64,000 nucleotides of DNA, taken from CAYGDP01 sp964348665 (GTDB lineage: Bacteria > Verrucomicrobiota > Verrucomicrobiia > Palsa-1439 > CAYGDP01). Shown here one piece after another: positions 43,075 to 49,724 of this stretch. The position numbers and the translations under genes were made by a program. How positions within the stretch are numbered: position 1 is the stretch's first letter; every line of letters starts with the position of its first letter. Under the pieces are notes generated by a model, which searched no databases, was not told the DNA's origin, and saw only the letters and a program-made list of their open reading frames with translations. Location of the stretch: contig CAYGDP010000019.1 of the NCBI GenBank assembly GCA_964348665.1, forward strand, positions 9,035 to 73,034, written 5' to 3'.

Positions 43075-44067
43075 ATGAAACCAATCTGCTTGGCCGCTGG
43101 CGTGTTCGCCGTCGTCGGCGCCGCGATAGCCGCCGACCCCGTCGTGCCGCTCAAGCGCAGCGACGAAATCAGCCTCGTTATGCGAGATGGAACGTTTTTC
43201 AAGGGCAAACTCGATGTCAAAACCTTCGAGGTCGAAACGTTGTACGGCAAGCTGACCGTGCCCGCCAGCGATGTCATTCGCATCCGAATCGGGAAAAAAG
43301 CGGACAAAGACCTCAAGGCTCGCATTGAAAAGCTAATTGCCGACCTCGCCAACAAAGATTTCCGGATCCGGGAAGAAGCACAAAAGGAATTGTCCAAACT
43401 CGGCAAAGCCGCCTACTCGGAAATCGAAGCGGCAAGCCGTTCGACTGATACCGAGGTGAAAGAACGCGCCACGGCGTTGCTTGCCAATATCACGCTCGAC
43501 GATGGGGACGAGCCGCAATTGAACGACGATGAAGTGCTCACTCCCAATTTCGCGATCCGTGGCACCGTAAAACTCGACGCGCTCGCCGTCGCCACCAAGT
43601 TCGGCATCCTGAAGGTCGAGAAGAAAGATTTGTTGAGCATGACGCTCGCAGAACCAGAGTTCGCGGCGAAAATTATCGCCGTCAATGGCAAAACCACCAC
43701 GCAAGGCCAGTGGTTTGACACGGGGATTCGAGTCCGGAAAGGAGACCGATTGATCGTCAACGCGAACGGCTCGATCAACTGGGTCAACTACGGCAATACC
43801 ACCGAACCACAAGGGAACGAAAATTGGGGCACCTGGCGCAACCTCGGCATGCAACAAGTCTTCATCGGCGCTCTCGTCGGCAAAATCGGCAATGGCGGTG
43901 CCATTTTTCTGGTCGGAGAGAAGTACAACGATAAAGTTGCCGCCGAAGGCACACTCTATCTCGCCATTGCCGCCAACTGGGGCGGCAATATGCAGTCCAA
44001 CGGCGAATACAAAGTGAAAGCGGAAGTCCGTCCCGCCGCCGAAACGCCTGTGCCAGATGCAAAATAG
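43075..44067 (+). CDS. Secreted protein with LecA (PA-IL)-like domain
   Basis: Exported protein (330 aa, signal MKPICLAAGVFAVVGAAIAA). After a beta-rich N-terminal part (DGTFFKGKLDVKTFEVETLYGKLTVPASDV) comes a short helical, HEAT-like segment (RIREEAQKELSKLG...TEVKERATALL). The C-terminal ~115 residues carry QWFDTGIRVRKGDRLIVNA, FIGALVGKIGNGG and GTLYLAIAANWGGNMQSNG. This pattern matches the LecA/PA-IL galactose-binding beta-sandwich family. Ligand unknown. It follows the dehydrogenase by 49 nt. Confidence 0.72.
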   Translation: MKPICLAAGVFAVVGAAIAADPVVPLKRSDEISLVMRDGTFFKGKLDVKTFEVETLYGKLTVPASDVIRIRIGKKADKDLKARIEKLIADLANKDFRIREEAQKELSKLGKAAYSEIEAASRSTDTEVKERATALLANITLDDGDEPQLNDDEVLTPNFAIRGTVKLDALAVATKFGILKVEKKDLLSMTLAEPEFAAKIIAVNGKTTTQGQWFDTGIRVRKGDRLIVNANGSINWVNYGNTTEPQGNENWGTWRNLGMQQVFIGALVGKIGNGGAIFLVGEKYNDKVAAEGTLYLAIAANWGGNMQSNGEYKVKAEVRPAAETPVPDAK

Positions 44068-44069
44068 GT

Positions 44070-44669
44070 TTACGACGCCAAACCGCCAACCACCTGCCAT
44101 CCCCGCCGGATCATACTCACCGCAATCGCCATCAGCAGCAGTGCGATAATTTTCGAGACAGCTCGCAGACCCGTTGCCCCAATTGTCTTCATGATGCGCT
44201 CCGCAAACCCAAGCGCAAAGATCACTAACAACAGATTCAGCGCAAATCCTGCCAGCGCCAGCTTCACGCCCACCGTCTCCATATCCATCAAAATCAATAG
44301 TGTCGTGATGGTCCCCGGCCCAACGATCAGCGGCAATCCTAATGGCACCACGCCGAAATCCACTGGCAACGGCGCCGCCTCCTGTTTTTCTGCCAACAGT
44401 TCCCGCGCCGCCACTACCAACAAAATCAATCCGCCGGCAATCTGAAAGTCGCCCACGCTGATGCCGAGCGTATGAAAAATCCATTTCCCCAAAAACATAA
44501 ATCCTACTGCGACCAATGCCGCCGTCACGATCGCCTGACGAGCCACGTGTCGCCGCTTATCCGGCTCTATCCCCTGTGTCATCCCCAAATACACCGGCAC
44601 CAACCCCACCGGATCCATCGCCACAAATAGCGGGATAAATGCCAATAATAATTGATTCAGCCAATCCAT
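44070..44669 (-). CDS. marC: MarC family integral membrane protein
   Basis: Six-helix membrane protein (199 aa) with the family motifs FVAMDPVGLVPVYL, QIAGGLILLVVA and GPGTITTLLIL. MarC was once linked to antibiotic resistance, but its function remains unclear. Its predicted -10 box (TAGAAT) ends 8 nt before the ATG. Convergent with the LecA-like gene, with 2 nt between stops. Confidence 0.9.
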   Translation of the reverse strand: MDWLNQLLLAFIPLFVAMDPVGLVPVYLGMTQGIEPDKRRHVARQAIVTAALVAVGFMFLGKWIFHTLGISVGDFQIAGGLILLVVAARELLAEKQEAAPLPVDFGVVPLGLPLIVGPGTITTLLILMDMETVGVKLALAGFALNLLLVIFALGFAERIMKTIGATGLRAVSKIIALLLMAIAVSMIRRGWQVVGGLAS

Positions 44670-44677
44670 TGCGCAGA

Positions 44678-44706
44678 ATTCTAACCTAAAACTAACCGAG
44701 TAGCCA
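44678..44706 (-). promoter_or_regulatory. marC promoter, leaderless type
   Basis: -35 TGGCTA (44706-44701), 17-bp spacer, -10 TAGAAT (44683-44678), 8 nt to ATG 44669. Confidence 0.5.
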
Positions 44707-44741
44707 GATATCAGACGTCGAGGAAATACATCCCAATAAAC

Positions 44742-44813
44742 TGTAGCAGTCGTCTATGACCGCCGATCGTAAAGAGATAAATCCAGATCCCGCTCATAGA
44801 GCGCCGCTACAAT
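44742..44813. repeat. Two-hairpin palindromic repeat, TGTAGCGG family (copy B)
   Basis: Ends TGTAGCAG and CCGCTACA enclose the hairpins GTCGTCTATGAC and CGCTC-ATA-GAGCG. In the minus orientation it starts ATTGTAGCGGCGCTCTATGA, closely matching copy A. It supplies the TAG stop codon of the neighbouring gene at 44807-44809, just as copy A supplies the purE stop. Confidence 0.7.
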
Positions 44814-45565
44814 GAAATTTTCGGTTTAGCGTCCTTCATCAGCCGCTCAATCTGTTCCACCGTCTCACGCGTCCATTGCTCGCGGCGTTTCTTTCCGAGA
44901 ATCGTGCTCCGCCAGCGTTTGGTGAATGTAATCAATTCCGGACCCGATGCAGTCTCGCACGATAAGACCACATGAAAATGGGTTCCGCCAAACCAGCCAT
45001 AGGGGTCAACCTGCGATTGCTTCATTTGGCAAAATTGAATTGCAACGGCAGGTATTCGATATCGCTCTTTATCACCCTCGAAACGAATATCCTTCGTCGC
45101 TTCGTCAATAACGAGAAAACCAATGTCGGTCGCAGTCTCCAACATCACTCGCTCACGATTCTCCGGCGGCACGATCTCCACAAACTCGGCGCAGGGATCG
45201 TCAGATTCGACCCAGTGGTCTGGTCGTTTGCCAAAGCGTTTCTTAACGACCACAAGTAGGTGGTCATTCGCCGGCCCAGCCGCTTGCGAGAGTTGAATCA
45301 GAGAAAGCCCGCCAAGAAAAATGCTCGAAGCAAAGTAAATACATATATCCCACAGCGGCATTGTAGAGTCTTGAAACGGAACAACAAAGTAGCACAAAGC
45401 CAGCAATGCCAAAAACGCGCAGACTGCGACAGTGAGAAGCATATAAAAGTACAAAAACAGTTTTTTGCCTTGCGTAAGCACCTTCCCCGTAAATTCCGGG
45501 GATACGGGACGAATCTCTGCCAACGCTGGATTTTGCGAGGATTTCGGTTCGTCACCCATGTTCAT
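44807..45565 (-). CDS. Hypothetical protein with two transmembrane helices
   Basis: Membrane protein (252 aa): helices at about 35-60 (FLYFYMLLTVAVCAFLALLALCY) and 72-92, then a soluble domain of about 150 residues. The topology recalls YcxB-like proteins, but no family is certain. GGAGG lies 8 nt before the second in-frame ATG (45559), so the protein may begin at MGDEPK. The stop codon lies in a repeat. Its GC content looks lower than that of its neighbours. Confidence 0.65.
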   Translation of the reverse strand: MNMGDEPKSSQNPALAEIRPVSPEFTGKVLTQGKKLFLYFYMLLTVAVCAFLALLALCYFVVPFQDSTMPLWDICIYFASSIFLGGLSLIQLSQAAGPANDHLLVVVKKRFGKRPDHWVESDDPCAEFVEIVPPENRERVMLETATDIGFLVIDEATKDIRFEGDKERYRIPAVAIQFCQMKQSQVDPYGWFGGTHFHVVLSCETASGPELITFTKRWRSTILGKKRREQWTRETVEQIERLMKDAKPKISL

Positions 45566-45577
45566 CGCCTCCCGTCG

Positions 45578-46411
45578 CTACGCGAAAAACGGGTTGTGCG
45601 CTTTTTCTTCGCCAACGGTGGTGAGCGGGCCATGGCCGGGACAGAGGATTGTTTCCGGCGGCAGCGTGAGAATTTTTTTGCGAATGTGACTGGTTAGGTT
45701 TTCATACGAAATCATCGGACCGCCCATGGAACTGGCAAAGATGGCGTCACCGACGACGGCAATCGGTGGAACACCGCCTTGGCCGGTAACGACGAACGTG
45801 AGGCCGCCGACGCTGTGCCCGTCGGTTTCGCGGATCTCGATGGCGAGCGCACCGACGCGATGTTTGTCGCCTTCCTTGACTGGGGCGCAACCATCGGCGG
45901 GTTCGCGCGGCGAGGTAAACGCTTTCGGTTTGAATTTTTTCAACACGTCGCCCAGTACAGCCACATGATCGGGATGAGTGTGAGTGAGCAGGAGCAATTC
46001 GATTTTGAGGCTGTTGTCACGGACGGCTTTCTCGATGGCGGCGAGGTCGGGGCCGGTATCGAAGAGAACAGCTTGTTTGGTGGTTTTGTCCCAGACCAGG
46101 AACGTGTTGACGATGTAGTCCTCGTATTGCGCGGAGATTTGCGCGAGGCAGCCGAGTTGTGCGGTGTTGATGTCGCGCGGTTTCCAGCGGGAGTGGGCAT
46201 GGTCGATGAGCGCGTTCGGATTGAGCGAGCAGAGGGGCGCGAGTTTTCGGATCACGTCGTCGGATGGCGTGTATTTGTATTCGAAGAGATCGCCGAGTTG
46301 TTGGTCGGTCAGGCCGGTTTGTCGGGCGAGGTCGGCAGGCTGGATTTTTTTGCCGCGCATGGCTTTGCGGACGACGTCGCCGAATTTGTCTTCAAGGGGG
46401 AGTTGGCTCAT
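45578..46411 (-). CDS. HTH-metallo-beta-lactamase-fold fusion hydrolase
   Basis: Two-part protein (277 aa). Residues 10-65 look like an XRE/Cro-type helix-turn-helix (QPADLARQTGLTDQQLGDLF). Residues 85-277 are a glyoxalase II-like metallo-hydrolase with THTHPDHV (143-150), TDGHSVGG, VVGDAIF and CPGHGPLT, giving a complete dinuclear metal site. Hydroxyacylglutathione hydrolase or another thioester hydrolase is possible. The HTH may instead be a degenerate fold. Its -10 box TACACT ends 6 nt before the ATG. Confidence 0.82.
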   Translation of the reverse strand: MSQLPLEDKFGDVVRKAMRGKKIQPADLARQTGLTDQQLGDLFEYKYTPSDDVIRKLAPLCSLNPNALIDHAHSRWKPRDINTAQLGCLAQISAQYEDYIVNTFLVWDKTTKQAVLFDTGPDLAAIEKAVRDNSLKIELLLLTHTHPDHVAVLGDVLKKFKPKAFTSPREPADGCAPVKEGDKHRVGALAIEIRETDGHSVGGLTFVVTGQGGVPPIAVVGDAIFASSMGGPMISYENLTSHIRKKILTLPPETILCPGHGPLTTVGEEKAHNPFFA

Positions 46412-46417
46412 GGTGCG

Positions 46418-46446
46418 AGTGTAGCGCGAGGGATTAAATCTTCCAG
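46418..46446 (-). promoter_or_regulatory. Promoter of the HTH-hydrolase gene, leaderless type
   Basis: -35 CTGGAA (46446-46441), 17-bp spacer, -10 TACACT (46423-46418), 6 nt to ATG 46411. It overlaps the 3' end of the upstream RND gene. Confidence 0.5.
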
Positions 46447-49226
46447 CCTTTTTTGTGGGCGAGTGAGAGGAGCGCAGGAACGAGCACGATGGAGGAGACG
46501 AGGCAAGTGATCAGGCCGATGCTCATCACTTTGCCGAGGCTCGCAATGCCGGGATGGTTGGCGATCATCAGGCTGCCGAAGCCGGCGATGGTGGTGATGG
46601 ACGTGAGCAGAACGGCTTTGCCCGTGCTTTTGGAGAGGAGTGCCGCGCTGCCTTCTTCACGGGCGCGATGAAGCATTTGGATGCCATTGACGACACCGTA
46701 ACCGAGCAGGAGAGGAAGGATCATGATATTGGCTGGATTAAAGCGGATTTTCATCAAACCCATGATGCCGAGCATCCAAATCATACCCGCGGCCAGCGGC
46801 ACCAGCGAGAGAATGACCGAGCGCCAGTTGCGGAAGTGCAGAAACGCGAGGATAATCACCGCCCCCAACGCATAAAACGCCGCCATGAGATAGCTGTTGC
46901 GCAGGACGCTTAAATATTCATAGGTCGTTACGGGGATGCCCGTCACGTCGCGGCGCACCAAGCGGAGGTCGCCAATGAAATCCCGCAGCGGTTCCCGTTC
47001 CCAAATATCGCTTTTCGGATAGACCTGAACCATATACCGGCCGGTTTTCCCGACGAATTGCTCGCGCAACAAGAGCGGCACGTCGTTCTCGGTCACTGCC
47101 CGCGAGTCGTTCTGGCGGCGGATTTGATCCAGCGACATCCGGAGTTGATTGAAAAATGCCTGCTGGAATTTATTGAGCCGGTCGAGACGCTCGGGTTTGG
47201 GTCGAACCTCGAGTTCAACGATCAACAATTCCAGCGAGCCAATGAGTCGTTCCGTTTCCTTGGCCGCTTCCGTTTCGTTTGCCTTCACCAACTCTCGCGC
47301 CGCCAGTGTCAGGTAACTGCGACTCAATCGTTTCAGGGTGACAATGAACTCCGCCACATTCACCGGAGCAGTCTGGACCGAGGAAAAATTCAACCCGTTC
47401 AATTCTGCTTTGATTCGACGGATGAGTTGCAGTTTTTCCTTCGGATCCCCCTCGAAAAAATCTCCGATGGTGTGAACTTTAGAGACCGTGTTGGTCTTGG
47501 TGGCGAATGCCTTCGCCAATTCGCGCGCCTCACCCAGCGTCGCGCAATCCGTTGCCGCGAACAACACGGTGCGGTCGGTTTTCTTGACGAGTTTTTTTTC
47601 ATAGATCACCGACTCAAGCTTCCTCGATTGCATCCGCAGCAGATTAAAATCAAAATCAAAAGGCTTCCAAGCCATCAGCAAGCTTGCCGCCGTCAACACC
47701 GAGGCAATCAACAGGGTCGCCCGCGGATATTTCAGAAACTCGTTTTCCACCGCGGCGCGCGTCGATCCCAACGGCTCGGTGCGACGGAGCAATCTCGTCT
47801 TCTCGGTCGAGCCATGTTCCAACGCCAGCAATGCCGGCAGGAGCGTCATCATCGCCAGACACGACAACAGCACGCCAGCCCCCGATATCAACCCCATTTC
47901 TTGGATCCCACGGAAATCCGTCAGCATGATCACCAAAAATGATCCTGCCATCGTCAGCGCTCCGACCCATACCCCCACCCCGGTCTGCGCCATCGCCGTT
48001 TCCATGGCCTTGGCACGCATCGACCCTCGCGCCAATTCCTCCTCGTATCGCGATAGGATATGTGTCCCATGATCTTCTCCCAATCCAATCAGGATTGGCA
48101 CAAACGTGATCGTCAATATGTTCAAATGCCCAATCATCACGGTCGTGAATCCAAATGTCCATGCCACCGCCACCAGCAACGTGCAGACCACCTTGATCGG
48201 GTGCAAAATCTCGCGATAGGTATAGATGTAGAGCGCTGCGACCAAGAGCAACGTGATCCAGCTTGCCATCGCCATGCTCGTCGCCGCCGAGCGCATTTCG
48301 TCGTACTCCAAGACCGGGTCGCCTGTGACCCCCACATTTAAGCCGGGATACACTCCCTCCAATTCGCCTTCCCAAAGTTTCACCATCTCGATGGCCGTGC
48401 TTCCCGCCGTAAAATCATCCGGATGCGTATTCCATTGCACGCTCATCAAAAAGATCCAGCCGCCTTCCGTGGACGGCAATGCCAAATACATTTCTTGCAA
48501 TACGCTCTCAGGCTCATCTATCAACATTCCCATCTCCGGCGCCAGCAATGGATCCGGCGCGTCCAAACTCTGCCGCACTTGGTCCACAATCCGCCGCAGC
48601 GCCGGAAGCGATTTCAACAGCCTCTTTCCCTCGTCTTCCCTCCCGCCTGCGGTCAGAAACTCGCGGTTGATCGCGCTAAAGAGACTTCCAAAATCCTTCG
48701 GAGCCAGAAATTTTTCCAAGGACGGACGAAATTCCTTCAGGGCCACCGCCAACTCGCGCAGATCGGCTTCCGGCGCAAATTGGAGCGTGTTTTCTCCGAA
48801 AAAATGAAGGTCGAACTTATACAGCACTCCGGAAAATAAATCGGGCCGCGCCGTAAGCCGTTTCGCCATCGCCTCGACAAATTGCCGATTCTTTTCCAAA
48901 CGGTCGCTCTGCACCACCACAAGAATGGATCCCTGCCGTCCAAACTCCTCTTCAAACCCCAAAAACCGCGCGTTGGTCTCGTCCGCCCGGCTGACCAGAT
49001 CGCTCCGGTCGGTGGATAGCGTCAATCCACGCCAGTGTCGAAGCATCCATGGCGGAAGACTCTGGGCGTGCTCGCCCAGCAATTGATTCGGAGGGACGCT
49101 GTATAACGCCGCCGCCACTGCAAGCGCCAGCGACATCACAATCACGCACCACGGATGAGCAAAACAGAAATTTCCCAACCGGCCAAGCAAAGTCGCCAAC
49201 ATCGATTTTTTTGATGGAGAAGGCAT
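46434..49226 (-). CDS. RND superfamily/MMPL transporter (HpnN-like)
   Basis: Large inner-membrane transporter (930 aa) with the RND plan: TM1, a periplasmic domain of about 220 residues, five helices, a second periplasmic domain and five more helices. GEDHGTHILSRYEEELARG is the typical helix-4 region motif, and LGYGVVNGIQMLHRAREEG is its second-half copy. The periplasmic start (STDRSDLVSRADE, SILVVVQSDRLEKN) resembles HpnN, which moves hopanoids to the outer membrane; other lipid exporters are alternatives. A possible promoter (TCGACA/TAAATC) lies 6 nt before its ATG. Confidence 0.87.
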   Translation of the reverse strand: MPSPSKKSMLATLLGRLGNFCFAHPWCVIVMSLALAVAAALYSVPPNQLLGEHAQSLPPWMLRHWRGLTLSTDRSDLVSRADETNARFLGFEEEFGRQGSILVVVQSDRLEKNRQFVEAMAKRLTARPDLFSGVLYKFDLHFFGENTLQFAPEADLRELAVALKEFRPSLEKFLAPKDFGSLFSAINREFLTAGGREDEGKRLLKSLPALRRIVDQVRQSLDAPDPLLAPEMGMLIDEPESVLQEMYLALPSTEGGWIFLMSVQWNTHPDDFTAGSTAIEMVKLWEGELEGVYPGLNVGVTGDPVLEYDEMRSAATSMAMASWITLLLVAALYIYTYREILHPIKVVCTLLVAVAWTFGFTTVMIGHLNILTITFVPILIGLGEDHGTHILSRYEEELARGSMRAKAMETAMAQTGVGVWVGALTMAGSFLVIMLTDFRGIQEMGLISGAGVLLSCLAMMTLLPALLALEHGSTEKTRLLRRTEPLGSTRAAVENEFLKYPRATLLIASVLTAASLLMAWKPFDFDFNLLRMQSRKLESVIYEKKLVKKTDRTVLFAATDCATLGEARELAKAFATKTNTVSKVHTIGDFFEGDPKEKLQLIRRIKAELNGLNFSSVQTAPVNVAEFIVTLKRLSRSYLTLAARELVKANETEAAKETERLIGSLELLIVELEVRPKPERLDRLNKFQQAFFNQLRMSLDQIRRQNDSRAVTENDVPLLLREQFVGKTGRYMVQVYPKSDIWEREPLRDFIGDLRLVRRDVTGIPVTTYEYLSVLRNSYLMAAFYALGAVIILAFLHFRNWRSVILSLVPLAAGMIWMLGIMGLMKIRFNPANIMILPLLLGYGVVNGIQMLHRAREEGSAALLSKSTGKAVLLTSITTIAGFGSLMIANHPGIASLGKVMSIGLITCLVSSIVLVPALLSLAHKKGWKI

Positions 49227-49232
49227 GCGAGA

Positions 49233-49262
49233 GATTTAGGATTCGTCCCAGACCGATGTCGA
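49233..49262 (-). promoter_or_regulatory. Promoter of the RND gene, leaderless type
   Basis: -35 TCGACA (49262-49257), 18-bp spacer, -10 TAAATC (49238-49233), 6 nt to ATG 49226. Confidence 0.45.
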
Positions 49263-49352
49263 AGAAAACGGGTGCAAACCAAGCACGCGGCGAACCTAAC
49301 GCAAAACCACCATGCGTCAAGGCCAGAACACCTGTTCACGGCTCAAACAATT

Positions 49353-49444
49353 TGGCGGAGGGGGCGGGATTCGAACCCGCGAGACCGCTTTCGCAGCCCA
49401 CACGATTTCCAATCGTGCTCTTTCAACCGCTCAGACACCCCTCC
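49353..49444 (-). tRNA. tRNA-Ser (anticodon GGA)
   Basis: Complete class II tRNA of 92 nt including encoded CCA. Acceptor GGAGGGG pairs with CCCCTCC. The anticodon arm CACGATT-GGA-AATCGTG reads UCC/UCU. A long variable arm (TGGGCTGCGAAAGCGGTCT region) and TTCGAATC T-loop are present. Confidence 0.96.
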
Positions 49445-49500
49445 GCAAGTATACTGCCAGCGTCCAACGCCGCAGTTCCAAATCTTGAATCCAATTAATA

Positions 49501-49577
49501 TGGCGCGCCCGGAGAGATTTGAACTCCCGACCCGCTGATCCGAAGTCAGCCGCTCTGATCCGCTGAGCTACGGGCGC
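49501..49577 (-). tRNA. tRNA-Arg (anticodon UCG)
   Basis: Complete tRNA of 77 nt including encoded CCA. Acceptor GCGCCCG pairs with CGGGCGC. The anticodon stem-loop GCTGA-CTTCGGA-TCAGC has anticodon TCG. The D-arm AGCTCAGCGGATCAGAGC and T-arm TTCAAATC are normal. Confidence 0.95.
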
Positions 49578-49724
49578 AACCGACGATAGAGTAGCCGCTT
49601 CCAACAGGATGTCAAACCCGAAGCCAATCAAGAATGATTGCTTTCACTTCCCCAAAACTCCGCATGATTTTCCGCTCGCCAAATCCCCCGGCACTTTCTA
49701 TTCTTCCAAGTGGCGGATTCCATC

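Noticed and set aside
44742..44813. Rho-independent terminator
   Set aside because: Two hairpins with no following T-run, and its ends match the repeat at 31793; it is better explained as a dispersed palindromic repeat.
49049..49538. Plus-strand frames reading through the tRNAs (peptides such as GRDSNPRDRFRSP and PERFELPTR)
   Set aside because: These peptides are the classic false translations of tRNA-Ser and tRNA-Arg on the opposite strand.
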